64,000 nucleotides of DNA from Chryseobacterium sp. R2A-55 (GCF_021401085.1 NZ_JACBFP010000007.1:94129-158128); one strand, 5' to 3'. Shown: positions 8,951 through 18,603, counted from the stretch's first letter. Notes: generated by a model not told the origin, from the sequence alone. Numbers and translations are program-made.

Positions 8951-10692
8951 TGAAAAAGAAAATTCCATTCATATTGTCTTTATTCTCCGTGCTTTTAGCT
9001 TACGGACAGGTCACACTGGCTGTTTCGGAAGTAAAAGAGGCCAAAATGAACCAACGGTTCAAACTGACGGTTTTGTTGGAAATCAGCGGTGAAAATATGA
9101 TGCAGGAAACGCCGCTGAGAATGCCCGATTTATCTAAATTTGACATTATCGGAACTGCTTCAGATCAAAATACCGTGGTACTGGATGCAAAAAAAGGGGA
9201 TGCGGTGAACCAAATGGTTTACCAACTGGTATTGAGTCCGAAACAAGCAGGGAAGATCAAATTCGGCTCCGTTTTGGTGACGGTCAACGGAAAAATATAC
9301 AAAACCGAACCTTTCGACATCAACGTCCGTGAACAGGAAAAAAAATCTTCCATGGCGGTAAACACGGATACCGATGACATTTATCTGAATCTCGAAATCC
9401 AGGATCGCGAAGTTTATAAAAACGAATCCACTATTGCAGTTCTGCGAGCTTACAGCAAAGATTACGGAAGTTTCAGAAAAGTGGGCAACATACAGATTCC
9501 GCGGCAGCGAAATGCAAATTTCAGGACCGTAAGTTTTGCAAAGTCTGAAATCGAAACCTCGGCTGGTATGAATTCGCAGGTAATCGCGGTGTTCATGGTG
9601 TTCCCATCGGAATCCGGAAATGTAGAGATCAACCCTATTGCAGCATCTGTTTCCAATGCTGACAAAGTTGAAAAGATCAAATCCAATACTGTTCGCCTTA
9701 ATGTAAAAAAACTACCCGGTGGAATGCCCGAGAACTTCAAAAATGCAGTCGGCAACTTTGAGGTATCTGTAGTCAACAAGAATGATTCGGAACACTCTGA
9801 AATTGACAAAGCTGTCATGGTTTCGTTAAAAGTTTCCGGAGTAGGTAATTTCGAGTCACTGCATTTGCCAAAAATCCAGGAATCAAACAATTATATTTCA
9901 TATCCTCCCAAAATCAGCAGCAAAACCGTTGCAAGCCGCAATGGCTTACACGGATCTGTCACGGCGGATTATGTGGTGGTTCCAAAAAAAGCGGGTCCAC
10001 TTTCGATTACATTTGAAGACTTTTCTTTTTTTGATCCTACGGAAGAAAAATATGTGGATTTAGGTGCAAAATCGATCACCCTGGATGTGAAAACCCCACA
10101 AGAAATAGCGAATGCGAAATCCACCTTGGAAAAAGTGAACGATTACACAAACACCGTTCTGGAAACCGTAAACACACCAGTTCTGCAAACCCAGAATCTG
10201 AAAATAAAAGACACCGAAAAAAACAAGATCAACTGGAATATTGTTTTTGCAAATATGGCTTTGCTTTTTGGGTTTGTTTCGCTGCTTTTCGTGGTCCTTA
10301 AAAAAAGAGGAAAACGAAAATTGCAACCTCAAATAGCCAGTAAAAATTTTGTTTCCATCGCAGAAACAGAAGATCTGATCAGAGAAAATTTAGGGAACCG
10401 CTTTGAGGAAAATATCGAATATCTAAAAAAATTAAAAGAAAATAATGATTTCGAAAAGTTCTTCACCGCATATGAAGACCTTAAAAATGAAACCAAAAAA
10501 GCGAATTCTCTCACAACGGAATCAGAATTCAATCAGTTCATCGAACAATCAAAAGGGCAATTGTTAGCTGAAAAATACAGGGCACTTTCGGAGCAAATCC
10601 AGTTTGAAAAATACGCCCCCGTTCCTTCTGAAGAAAGTTTGGATGAACTTCTCAATACCATTATTGCGGTTTATTCAGAGATTAACAAATAA
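8950..10692 (+). CDS. batD: BatD family protein
   Basis: A 580-residue protein with a signal peptide (ending YGQ), a long periplasmic region of repeated beta-sandwich segments, one membrane helix (about residues 425-445) and a helical cytoplasmic tail with coiled-coil character. The ATG at 8950 overlaps the batC TGA by one base; the frame also has a TTG at 8944, but the overlapping ATG is the natural start. BatD is the large oxygen-tolerance protein of the Bat system. Its exact activity is unknown. Confidence 0.86.
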   Translation: MKKKIPFILSLFSVLLAYGQVTLAVSEVKEAKMNQRFKLTVLLEISGENMMQETPLRMPDLSKFDIIGTASDQNTVVLDAKKGDAVNQMVYQLVLSPKQAGKIKFGSVLVTVNGKIYKTEPFDINVREQEKKSSMAVNTDTDDIYLNLEIQDREVYKNESTIAVLRAYSKDYGSFRKVGNIQIPRQRNANFRTVSFAKSEIETSAGMNSQVIAVFMVFPSESGNVEINPIAASVSNADKVEKIKSNTVRLNVKKLPGGMPENFKNAVGNFEVSVVNKNDSEHSEIDKAVMVSLKVSGVGNFESLHLPKIQESNNYISYPPKISSKTVASRNGLHGSVTADYVVVPKKAGPLSITFEDFSFFDPTEEKYVDLGAKSITLDVKTPQEIANAKSTLEKVNDYTNTVLETVNTPVLQTQNLKIKDTEKNKINWNIVFANMALLFGFVSLLFVVLKKRGKRKLQPQIASKNFVSIAETEDLIRENLGNRFEENIEYLKKLKENNDFEKFFTAYEDLKNETKKANSLTTESEFNQFIEQSKGQLLAEKYRALSEQIQFEKYAPVPSEESLDELLNTIIAVYSEINK

Positions 10693-10706
10693 TCAATTAT
10701 TTTTTA

Positions 10707-10714
10707 TATTTTTG
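10707..10714 (+). promoter_or_regulatory. -7 box for marC
   Basis: TATTTTTG matches TAnnTTTG and lies 23 nt before the ATG at 10737. A transcription start near 10719 would leave a short leader to that ATG. It supports the ATG over the TTG at 10728, for which the leader would be under 10 nt. Confidence 0.5.
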
Positions 10715-10736
10715 TCAAATTATTAATTTGAAAAAA

Positions 10737-11333
10737 ATGTTTGAATTTTTCTCCATTAAAGAAACACTTACTACTGCGATGGTTTTGTTTGCGGTGATAG
10801 ACATCGTGGGATCACTTCCTGTAATCGTCGGCTTAAAACAAAAGTTTGGAAAAATAGAGTCTGAAAGAGCAGCGATCGTAGCAGGTGCATTAATGCTTGC
10901 ATTTCTTTTCATCGGAAACAAAATCCTGAAATTCATCGGGGTAGATGTATATTCATTTGCCATTGCCGGTGCTTTGGTCATCTTCATTATCGCTTTGGAA
11001 ATGATTTTGGGAATTGAAATCCACAAACACACCGAGGCAAAAGCAGCATCCATAGTTCCCATCGCGTTTCCACTGGTGGCAGGTGCGGGAACTTTGACCA
11101 CGTTACTTTCGCTTCGTGCCAATTATCATGATATCAATATTATTTCCGCTATACTTCTGAATACGCTATTTGTTTATCTGGTTTTAAAATCAGCAAACTG
11201 GCTCGAAAGGAAATTAGGTCCCACGACACTTCAGATATTACAAAAAGTTTTCGGAATTGTGCTTCTGGCGATTGCCATTAAATTATTTACCGCTAACTTT
11301 GCGCAGTTATTTACAACGTACGTGAAATTCTAA
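10737..11333 (+). CDS. MarC family integral membrane protein
   Basis: A 198-residue polytopic protein with about six membrane helices. FAVIDIVGSLPVIV and PIAFPLVAGAGTLTT are the two conserved MarC motifs. The family was once proposed to act in multiple antibiotic resistance, but transport function has not been established. The in-frame TTG at 10728 would add three residues; I prefer the ATG because of the promoter spacing. The small gene 11345-11536 follows by 11 bp and is probably co-transcribed. Confidence 0.85.
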   Translation: MFEFFSIKETLTTAMVLFAVIDIVGSLPVIVGLKQKFGKIESERAAIVAGALMLAFLFIGNKILKFIGVDVYSFAIAGALVIFIIALEMILGIEIHKHTEAKAASIVPIAFPLVAGAGTLTTLLSLRANYHDINIISAILLNTLFVYLVLKSANWLERKLGPTTLQILQKVFGIVLLAIAIKLFTANFAQLFTTYVKF

Positions 11334-11344
11334 ACCAGGCAAAA

Positions 11345-11536
11345 ATGCAGCGATTTTATAAAATATTCCTAGCTCTTTTCATCATTTTCATCGGCTTTAA
11401 CCTTTATGTAATCGAATGGGACTTAGGATTTTGGCATGAAGAAAACGCCAAATACATCCTTTCACTTTCTGCAGGAATTTTGGGAGTGGTCATTATTTTT
11501 GTGCTCCACTATATGAGCAAATTGGTGAGAAAGTAG
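11345..11536 (+). CDS. Small two-helix membrane protein
   Basis: A 63-residue protein made of two hydrophobic segments (about residues 6-24 and 37-56) linked by a short acidic stretch (EWDLGFWHEENAKY), with a basic C-terminus (KLVRK). I do not recognise a named family. The ATG lies 11 bp after the marC stop, which argues for translation from the same mRNA. A real gene is likely given the clean membrane topology; function is unknown. Confidence 0.65.
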   Translation: MQRFYKIFLALFIIFIGFNLYVIEWDLGFWHEENAKYILSLSAGILGVVIIFVLHYMSKLVRK

Positions 11537-11589
11537 AATGATTAGCTTAAGGTTTCAAAGGATCAGATACCCGCAAAGCAAATCCAGCT

Positions 11590-12645
11590 CTAAAACCTCA
11601 TCTCATCCTTCACTACTCCTCCATTTTGGGTATGTTGCAACAATTCTTTCACAATAAATTCGCGGATTTTGTCCGCATCGGAATTTTCGGGAAAAAGCAA
11701 ATGCACATTCGCACCTGCATCTAAAGTAAAGAACAAGTTCAGTCTGGTCTCCTTTCGGAAATTCCAGATTTTGTGGATGACATCCAAAGTGCCCGTTTTC
11801 ATTAAGATAAACGCCGGTTCACTCATCATCATCATCGCGTGAAGCGTCAATGCTTCATGTTCAACGAGTCGGATGAACCTGGAAATTTCGCCGGTTTTCA
11901 GAATTTCTCTTAATGAAAAAAAGTTTTCATGTGCTTCCTGGAACCTTCTTTCCGCATACGGATTGGTTTTCATCAAACCATGTCCCACCGTGGAACTCAC
12001 CGATTTTTCACCTTCGTGAATCAATAAAACCCAATCATTGAAATTCTTGAAAACAGAATGAATTTCATCAGTAGGATAAGGAACCGCAAAAAGGTCCGAA
12101 CTTCCGGGAACTTCTTGGGTTTCGCCCCAAACAACAAGTCCGCCATACAGACTTCTGCATGCGCTTCCGCTTCCCAATCGAGCGAGGAAACTAGCTTTTT
12201 TTAACGTAAAGTCTTTCTCTAACTTTCCCGAAAACTCTTCATCCAGATTCATCAGACATTTTGCGATGGCGCCGAAACCTGATGCTGAACTGGCAATTCC
12301 CGAACTGTGCGGAAATGTATTTTCGGTTTTAATAACGTATCTGCCTTTTAAAATCCAGGGCAAAAATGGCTCAATGTCTTTAAAATATTTCTCGATTTTT
12401 TCGGCAAACTTCTTTTCTTCATTTCCGCCGAGAAAAGTCTGGACAGAAAATTTTTCATCTGCCACAAACTCCAGTGCAGTATTGGTTCTGCAGTGGTTTA
12501 AAGTGTAACTAATACTTGGATTTGCCGGGATCTGGCTTTCGTATTTTCCCCAATATTTGATGAGGGCGATGTTTGACGGACAACTCGCTGAAACGGTTTG
12601 CGCTGAAATATTGAAATTGGGATTTCCTAAAAATTCGTTTACCAT
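11590..12645 (-). CDS. mvaD: Diphosphomevalonate decarboxylase
   Basis: A 351-residue GHMP-kinase-fold enzyme that converts mevalonate diphosphate to isopentenyl diphosphate, the last step of the mevalonate pathway. Visible motifs are NIALIKYWGKYE near the N-terminus (substrate binding), the phosphate-binding loop HSSGIASSASGFGA (about residues 112-125), GSGSACRSLYGG, and TLDAGANVH near the C-terminus with the catalytic Asp. Flavobacteria use the mevalonate route for isoprenoids, so this is expected. No partner pathway gene lies beside it here. Confidence 0.92.
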   Translation of the reverse strand: MVNEFLGNPNFNISAQTVSASCPSNIALIKYWGKYESQIPANPSISYTLNHCRTNTALEFVADEKFSVQTFLGGNEEKKFAEKIEKYFKDIEPFLPWILKGRYVIKTENTFPHSSGIASSASGFGAIAKCLMNLDEEFSGKLEKDFTLKKASFLARLGSGSACRSLYGGLVVWGETQEVPGSSDLFAVPYPTDEIHSVFKNFNDWVLLIHEGEKSVSSTVGHGLMKTNPYAERRFQEAHENFFSLREILKTGEISRFIRLVEHEALTLHAMMMMSEPAFILMKTGTLDVIHKIWNFRKETRLNLFFTLDAGANVHLLFPENSDADKIREFIVKELLQHTQNGGVVKDEMRF

Positions 12646-12766
12646 AATTATTATTTAACACAGAGGAAAAAGAGTTTCATAATGTACTTGGAATTCGGTT
12701 CTAAAATGAATGCGGATAAATTGAGATTTGACTGCCTTCGACGGTCGGACCATTCTTGACCTGTAC

Positions 12767-14527
12767 TTACGAATACATTTTATCAATTAAACCAACATAT
12801 TTCGCCAAAACCACATTTCGTTTGACTTTCAAAGTAGGGGTAATTTCACCCGTGGTGATTTCAAATTCTGCCGGCATCAAAACGAATTTTTTCACTTTTT
12901 CAAAACCGGAAAGCTGTTTTTGGATTTCGTCAATTTTTTGATGATAAAAATCCCTGATTTTATCTGATTTTACTATTTCTTCCCAATTGGTGAACGGAAT
13001 ATTCAGTTTTGGCAACTGCTCTTTTAACGCTTCGAAATTAGGAATAATCAATGCGGTGACAAAAGGTTTTCCCTCTGCAATCACCATGGCTTGAGTGATG
13101 AAATTATTATTGGACAAAAGATTTTCAATCGGTTGTGGTGCGACGTATTTCCCGTTCGAAGTCTTCATCAAATCCTTAATTCTATCAGTAATTACGAGAT
13201 TTCCATTTTCGTCAAATTTTCCGGCATCCCCGGTTTTGAACCAACCATCCTCGGTGAAAACTTCAGCGGTTTCACTTGGTTTTTTATAGTAACCTTGCAT
13301 GATTCCGCTTCCTTTAGCCTGGATTTCATCGTTTTCGCCGATCCTGATTTTGGTGTCACCCAAAGTAACTCCCGCTGTACCGTGTTCATAATTCCGGAAC
13401 GGAAAAGCAGTCAAAGTAGCAGTGGTTTCTGTCAATCCATAACCCACGGTAATGTGGATTCCCATGGAGTCAAAAAATCTGGTCACTTCAGAAGAAATCG
13501 ATGCACCTCCGCACGGCATGAACCAAAGGTTTCCACCCATTTTGTTCTTGATCTTTTTGAAAACTAAAATATTGGCGATATTATTTTTCAGTTTTAAGGA
13601 AAATGAAACGGATTTCCCGGTCCGTTTTAACTCGGCAACCTCACCACCGATTTTCATCGCCCAGTTGAAAATCTTCCTTTTGGACTCAGAACCTTCTGAA
13701 ACCATTTCCTGAATTCCCGCATAGATTTTTTGGTAGAATCTCGGAACGGAGCACATCATGGTCGGTTTCACTTCCGTCAAGGTACTCGCAATGAGTTTGG
13801 TATTTTCCAGAAAAGATACTTTTGCGCCACCATACAGGCAAAGCAAAGTCCAGCTTCTTTCAAAAACGTGTGTCAATGGCAAAAATGCGAGAGAATGTTC
13901 GTTTTCAAAATTTTTAAATTGAAAGAAATCAAAGTGTGCATCAAAACATTTATGGAAATTCCCATGAGTCAGCATCACGCCTTTCGGAACGCCGGTTGTT
14001 CCTGAAGTATAAATAATAGTGGCTAAATCTTCATCATTCTTTTCCACAATATCCAGATATTCTCCGCTTTTTTTGATGAAATCTTCCAGATATTGTGAAT
14101 TTTCCTTTTTGATCCAAACCGATTTTTTAGCAACGATGATTTGCTTCAGCACTTTGCTTTTGCCCAAAAGTTCAAACGCGGCGTCATATTGTTCCTGATT
14201 ACCGACCAAAATAATTTTTGACTCGGAATCTTCGAGAATATATTCTGCCTGTTCCAGGTTGTTCGTGGAATAGATGGGAACCGTGACCGCACCGATCGAG
14301 AGCACCGCCAAATCGAAAATAATCCACTCCGCAGAATTGTCGGAATAAATCGCAACCTTATCATTTTCATTGATTCCGGCAGCTTTCAGGGCATTTGCAG
14401 TCTTGAAAACTATCCGCCGCAAATTCGTCCAGTTGAGTTCCTTCCATTCCTCCTTTTTCTTGAAACCGATGGCGGGTTTTAGGGGAAATTTCTGAGTATT
14501 ATCGTTAAGGAAATGAGTGATATTCAT
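12767..14527 (-). CDS. AMP-dependent long-chain acyl-CoA synthetase
   Basis: An adenylate-forming enzyme of 586 residues. The P-loop is TIIYTSGTTGVPKG, the adenine motif is GYGLTET, the hinge carries DGWFKTGDAG, and DRIKDLMKTSNGKYVAP holds the C-terminal catalytic region. It most likely activates long-chain fatty acids with ATP and CoA. The frame is open to 14593, but that would overlap the upstream SDR gene; the ATG at 14527 (MNITHFLND) is the natural start. A near-consensus TATCTTTC at about 14570-14577 may drive it. Confidence 0.88.
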   Translation of the reverse strand: MNITHFLNDNTQKFPLKPAIGFKKKEEWKELNWTNLRRIVFKTANALKAAGINENDKVAIYSDNSAEWIIFDLAVLSIGAVTVPIYSTNNLEQAEYILEDSESKIILVGNQEQYDAAFELLGKSKVLKQIIVAKKSVWIKKENSQYLEDFIKKSGEYLDIVEKNDEDLATIIYTSGTTGVPKGVMLTHGNFHKCFDAHFDFFQFKNFENEHSLAFLPLTHVFERSWTLLCLYGGAKVSFLENTKLIASTLTEVKPTMMCSVPRFYQKIYAGIQEMVSEGSESKRKIFNWAMKIGGEVAELKRTGKSVSFSLKLKNNIANILVFKKIKNKMGGNLWFMPCGGASISSEVTRFFDSMGIHITVGYGLTETTATLTAFPFRNYEHGTAGVTLGDTKIRIGENDEIQAKGSGIMQGYYKKPSETAEVFTEDGWFKTGDAGKFDENGNLVITDRIKDLMKTSNGKYVAPQPIENLLSNNNFITQAMVIAEGKPFVTALIIPNFEALKEQLPKLNIPFTNWEEIVKSDKIRDFYHQKIDEIQKQLSGFEKVKKFVLMPAEFEITTGEITPTLKVKRNVVLAKYVGLIDKMYS

Positions 14528-14573
14528 AATATATTGAGACGAATGAAGTGAATTACCGAAAGAAAGATATGTA

Positions 14574-15581
14574 TTAATTCTTTCTTTGGTCATTTAAATA
14601 ATTATTCAGATGGAAATCGAGGCTTTCTTCGACAGGAAGAAATTCAAACCCGAGTTTTTCCTTTATTTTTTGATTTGAAATCTTATTGAAAGTCGTCACC
14701 GATTCGATATTTACTTTATTGGCTATTCTTAAAGGTGGAAGCAGCCATCCTAAAAAAAGATTCAAAACCTGGCCGACTTGCAACACTGATTTTGCAATCA
14801 CTTTCGGTGCGGGTTTTCCCAATTTTTTTCGGACAAAATCCGTCATTTGCTGATAGCTCTTATTTTCGGAAATCAAGATAAATCTTTCGCCGAAAATATT
14901 TTTATCCATCAAATCCACCGAAATTTTCGCCACATCACGAACATCCACGTAGGATGTGCCGCCGGAAAAAGTGAGGCCTTTGGAAAAATTCTTGAAAATC
15001 AATCCGCTGCTTTCGTTCCAATTTCCACTTCCGATGATGATTCCGGGATTGATGATGACCACCTTCAAACCTTCCGCAGCGGCGCGCCAAACTTCCATTT
15101 CCGAAAAATGTTTAGAAACCGCATATGGCGAATGATCCAGCTTGGGATTGTAGTCGGAGTTTTCATCCATTTCCCCATTTTCGTTAAGTCCATCCAAAAC
15201 TGCGATAGAGCTCACAAAACAGAATTTTTTCACCGAAGAATTCTCACACGCATACAGGAGGTTTCTTGTTCCCTCAATATTGGTATGATACATTTTTTTA
15301 CTGGAACTGGGATGGAAACTGACTTTCGCGGCGCAGTGATAAACTTCCACAATGTCATTCAAAACCGTTCTCAGAGAATCGATATCGTCAAAATCCACAT
15401 CAACCCATTCAATCCGGTTGAAAAATTCATTGGGATTTTCGGTATAAAACTTTAAGGAATTGCAGACTTCGTCAAGGTTACTGAACTTTCTTTTGGTGGC
15501 GCGCACGGATTTTCCGCGTTTGAGAAGCTCCAAAACGATGACTCTTCCAAGGATTCCTGTGGCGCCAGTTACTAAAACCAT
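14574..15581 (-). CDS. NAD(P)-dependent epimerase/dehydratase (extended SDR)
   Basis: A 335-residue extended short-chain dehydrogenase. The nucleotide-binding motif is TGATGILG (residues 5-12) and the catalytic pair is YAVSK, with the upstream serines in FVSSIAVLDG. NPGIIIGSGNW is typical of the dihydroflavonol-reductase-like branch. Substrate is not predictable. It lies upstream of the acyl-CoA synthetase on the same strand, and the pair could act on a fatty-acid-derived compound, though this is only inferred from proximity. Confidence 0.82.
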   Translation of the reverse strand: MVLVTGATGILGRVIVLELLKRGKSVRATKRKFSNLDEVCNSLKFYTENPNEFFNRIEWVDVDFDDIDSLRTVLNDIVEVYHCAAKVSFHPSSSKKMYHTNIEGTRNLLYACENSSVKKFCFVSSIAVLDGLNENGEMDENSDYNPKLDHSPYAVSKHFSEMEVWRAAAEGLKVVIINPGIIIGSGNWNESSGLIFKNFSKGLTFSGGTSYVDVRDVAKISVDLMDKNIFGERFILISENKSYQQMTDFVRKKLGKPAPKVIAKSVLQVGQVLNLFLGWLLPPLRIANKVNIESVTTFNKISNQKIKEKLGFEFLPVEESLDFHLNNYLNDQRKN

Positions 15582-15636
15582 GATTGATGAATGATAATTT
15601 ACAAAAATACGCTTTAATTGTGCGTTTTCAAAAATA

Positions 15637-16425
15637 TCAACTGAGGAATTTATGCATGATAAAATCCTTCACCACCTCATTGAAATCCTTAGGATTTTCC
15701 GCCTGAACCCAATGTCCTGCGTTTTTAATGGTCACGATGGAGGAATTCGGAAATTGCTGCTTGATTTGAAATTCGTCCTGCGGAAGAATATAATTGGATT
15801 TTGCACCTGCGACAAATAAAGTTTCGCCCGTAAAAACCCCATATTTTATGGCATTTGAAACAAACTCGCTGTATTTTTCGGACAATGTTTTCAGATTGAA
15901 TCTCCAATCCAGTTTTTTATCATCTTTCCAATAAAGATTCTTGGTGAGAAACTGAATGACGGATTTTTCTGGGATAAACTGATGGAGAAGCTCTTCCACT
16001 TCCTGCCTGGAATTCACTTTTTCGAAATCCACACTTTCCAGCGCCTTCATAATTCCTTGATGATGCGGGGGATAAGCTTTAGGACCGATATCTACGACGA
16101 TCAGTTTTTCCACTTTGAGCGGATATTTTATAGCGAACTGCATCACTGCTTTTCCGCCGAGAGAATGACCGAGCAAATTCGCTTTTGCAATCCCGTAATG
16201 TTCCATGTAATGCGTAATGTCATGCGCCAAATCGTCGTGGGACATTTCTTCGGAATGGAAACTTTTGCCGTGATTCCGTAAATCAATCAGATGAACCGGG
16301 AAAAGCTCGCCCATTTCTTTACCGAAACTTCCCCAGTTATCGAGCATTCCAAAAAGCCCATGAAAAACCAAAAGTGGAGTTCCCGATTTTTCCTGTCCGT
16401 ATATTTTTGAGTGGAGGATTTGCAT
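15637..16425 (-). CDS. Alpha/beta hydrolase (YbfF-like esterase)
   Basis: A 262-residue alpha/beta hydrolase. The oxyanion region is LVFHGLFGMLDNW, the nucleophile elbow is GHSLGG, and the catalytic histidine lies in KNAGHWVQAENP near the C-terminus. Length and the N-terminal HGLFG motif match the YbfF/abhydrolase-11 esterases. Natural substrates of that group are uncertain (short acyl esters, possibly acyl-CoA). It lies downstream of pdxJ with a decayed gene fragment in between. Confidence 0.85.
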   Translation of the reverse strand: MQILHSKIYGQEKSGTPLLVFHGLFGMLDNWGSFGKEMGELFPVHLIDLRNHGKSFHSEEMSHDDLAHDITHYMEHYGIAKANLLGHSLGGKAVMQFAIKYPLKVEKLIVVDIGPKAYPPHHQGIMKALESVDFEKVNSRQEVEELLHQFIPEKSVIQFLTKNLYWKDDKKLDWRFNLKTLSEKYSEFVSNAIKYGVFTGETLFVAGAKSNYILPQDEFQIKQQFPNSSIVTIKNAGHWVQAENPKDFNEVVKDFIMHKFLS

Positions 16426-16429
16426 TAAA

Positions 16430-16579
16430 TTAGATTTTAGGTTTTTTGTGTTCTTCTCTTATGATTTCCTCATATTCTAACCAATTAAAGTCCTTAAAAA
16501 TAATGGTTATTGGCGTCATTTCGGTATCTCTAAAATAATTTATGGACTTAAGCATCATAAAAGGAATCTGATGAGGATA
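16430..16579 (-). pseudogene. C-terminal remnant of a nucleotidyltransferase (AbiEii-like) gene
   Basis: Between pdxJ and the hydrolase the minus strand holds about 49 open codons ending in TAA at 16430-16432. The peptide includes MMLKSINYFRDTE followed by an F-K-D-F-N-W segment and a charged Glu/Lys tail. In my recollection this resembles the C-terminal end of nucleotidyltransferase toxin-like (AbiEii/AbiGii) proteins, which have an L-x-Y-F-x-D-A-E ... W-E-E-V-K pattern. There is no room for the catalytic N-terminal domain, because an in-frame stop at 16580-16582 and then intact pdxJ follow. The open frame and peptide are seen; the family is an inference. Confidence 0.4.
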
Positions 16580-16595
16580 TTATTGTCGGTAAAAT

Positions 16596-17315
16596 CTACC
16601 ATTTCGCCAGTCGTTTCAGATACGCCTGAACGGTATTTTCCAATCCCATATAAAGCGCTTCGGAAATCAAAGCGTGACCAATGGAAACTTCCAGTAAATT
16701 GGGAATATGGTCTGCAAAATATTTCAGATTATCCAGACTCAAATCATGACCGGCATTGATTCCCAAACCAATTTTTGTTGCTTCCAAAGCCGTTTCATAA
16801 TACGGTTGGATGGCTGATTCTTTGTTGACCGTATAATTTTTTGCAAATGCTTCTGTATAAAGTTCGATTCGATCTGTTCCGGTTTCTGCGGCAAATTTCA
16901 CCATTTCCGGATTGGGGTCCAGGAAAATGGAAGTCCTTATTCCGGCGTTTTTCAGTTCAGCGATAACCAATTTCAGAAAATCCAGATTCTTTTCGCAATC
17001 CCAACCAGCATTGGAAGTAATCGCATCATCCGCATCGGGAACCAAAGTCACCTGTTCCGGTTTGATTTCCAGAACCATGTCCAGGAAGGGACGATGTGGA
17101 TTTCCTTCAATATTGAACTCGGTGCTAATCAAAGGCTTCAAATCATAGACATCTTTTCTTGTGATATGTCTTTCGTCCGGACGAGGATGAACGGTAATTC
17201 CCTGCGCACCAAATTCCTGCAATTTTATCGCCGCTGCGGTCACACTTGGAATTTCGCCACCTCTTGCATTTCTGATGGTGGCAATTTTGTTTATATTTAC
17301 GCTGAGTTTCGTCAT
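16596..17315 (-). CDS. pdxJ: Pyridoxine 5'-phosphate synthase PdxJ
   Basis: A 239-residue TIM-barrel enzyme of full family length. It starts with LSVNINKIATIRNARGG and has GITVHPRPDERHI (substrate and phosphate-binding residues, with the conserved His/Arg) and GINAGHDLSLDNL near the C-terminus. It condenses 1-deoxyxylulose 5-phosphate with aminoacetone phosphate to make pyridoxine 5'-phosphate, the last ring-forming step of the DXP-dependent vitamin B6 route. It starts 23 bp after the MscS gene and is probably in the same transcript. Confidence 0.95.
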   Translation of the reverse strand: MTKLSVNINKIATIRNARGGEIPSVTAAAIKLQEFGAQGITVHPRPDERHITRKDVYDLKPLISTEFNIEGNPHRPFLDMVLEIKPEQVTLVPDADDAITSNAGWDCEKNLDFLKLVIAELKNAGIRTSIFLDPNPEMVKFAAETGTDRIELYTEAFAKNYTVNKESAIQPYYETALEATKIGLGINAGHDLSLDNLKYFADHIPNLLEVSIGHALISEALYMGLENTVQAYLKRLAKW

Positions 17316-17338
17316 TATTTATTGTTCAGATTAGTCAT

Positions 17339-18598
17339 TCATATTTTTGAAAACTGCATCACTTCCAAATCAAACTCCTTGGAAGCCACCAAAAGATGGT
17401 CGAAAATATCGGCAAGAATATCTTCATAATTCGCCCAAACAGAACTATTGGTGAAGCAGTAAATTTCAAGCGGCATTCCTTGGGGCGTATTCTCCAGCTG
17501 TCTTACGATGATGGTTCCTTGCTGGTCTATCGATTCATTGTTTTTTAAATAATTAAAGACATATTCCCGAAAAACCCCGATATTGGTCAGTTGCCGGCCA
17601 TTGATCAAAAGTTCAGGATTCGGCATTGTGGTTCTGCTTTTGATTAATTCATCCCTTTTCGTTTCAATATAATCGGTAATGAGATTGATTTTTGCCAGCT
17701 TATCCAGATTTTCTCTGTCCAGAAATTTGAAAGACTTGATGTTGAAAATAATGGAACGCTTGATGCGTCTGGTATTGCTTTCGGTCATGACCTGTAGATT
17801 CTTGATCTCAGTGGTCAAAAGATCGTAAGTAGGAATTGTAGAGATCGTTTTATCGAAATTTTGAATTTTAGTCGTCAGCAGATTAAGATCCAGGATATTT
17901 CCCTCCAGATTGTACTTCGGTATTCCGATCCAGTCACCGACTTTCAGATTTTTGGAAGTCGCCACGTGCATTCCGGTCACAAATCCCAAAATCATATCCC
18001 GGAAAATCAAAACCAAAACTGCGGTGATCGCACCCAAACTTCCTACAATCGCAGAACCGCTGATGCCGAATATGACACAAACCGCCACCACTGCGGAAAT
18101 AAAAACCCCAAAAATCCGAACCGTTTGCGAAACCGCATTCAGCGCAATGATTCTGTAATGGTTTTTCATGATGATGTAATAGTTCCGAAATGCCGCCAAA
18201 CCACGATAAAGCATTCCCGCTACCACGAATACGATGATCAGTCCGATCATTCTTTCCAAAAATGTGAAACTTTTCGGATGCCGGTAAAAAATGGAAAACA
18301 GCGCATAACTCCCGAACAGAAGCGCAATCAGATTTGCAAAAGAATTGGTAATCCTCGATTGGTAAACCGATTTTAAAACGGGATATTTATCCTTGTAAAA
18401 AAACACCCGGAAAACTCCATTCACCAACATTTTCACCAAAAAACTAACCAGGAAAATAACCAGAAAAAGAAACAGAAGTTTCAGCACGATCTGCCAAAAC
18501 AGAACCCAACTGTCGGGTAAGTTTTCCCGTACCCAATAATGGATGGAATCGCTAATGTTTTGCAGAAAATCTTTAGTATCTTTCAGTTCGGTGTTCAT
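17339..18598 (-). CDS. Mechanosensitive ion channel (MscS/YbdG-like)
   Basis: A 419-residue membrane protein with four or five helices in the first 190 residues. The MscS pore/beta domain begins at VGSLGAITAVLVLIFRDMI, followed by KNLKVGDWIGIP. The long C-terminal region including LINGRQLTNIGVFREY resembles the YbdG/MscM branch. The frame is open to a TTG at 18655 with an ATG at 18628. I choose the ATG at 18598 (MNTELKD) because a TAATTTTG box lies at 18604-18611, directly before it. Confidence 0.88.
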   Translation of the reverse strand: MNTELKDTKDFLQNISDSIHYWVRENLPDSWVLFWQIVLKLLFLFLVIFLVSFLVKMLVNGVFRVFFYKDKYPVLKSVYQSRITNSFANLIALLFGSYALFSIFYRHPKSFTFLERMIGLIIVFVVAGMLYRGLAAFRNYYIIMKNHYRIIALNAVSQTVRIFGVFISAVVAVCVIFGISGSAIVGSLGAITAVLVLIFRDMILGFVTGMHVATSKNLKVGDWIGIPKYNLEGNILDLNLLTTKIQNFDKTISTIPTYDLLTTEIKNLQVMTESNTRRIKRSIIFNIKSFKFLDRENLDKLAKINLITDYIETKRDELIKSRTTMPNPELLINGRQLTNIGVFREYVFNYLKNNESIDQQGTIIVRQLENTPQGMPLEIYCFTNSSVWANYEDILADIFDHLLVASKEFDLEVMQFSKI

Positions 18599-18603
18599 CA
18601 GCA

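Noticed and set aside
8501..8968. 155-codon minus-strand open frame opposite batC
   Set aside because: Long hydrophobic runs (Phe/Leu/Val) are the mirror of the Lys/Glu/Asn-rich BatC tail. No start context or homology.
13091..13567. 158-codon plus-strand frame inside the acyl-CoA synthetase
   Set aside because: Antisense shadow of a gene with complete adenylation motifs.
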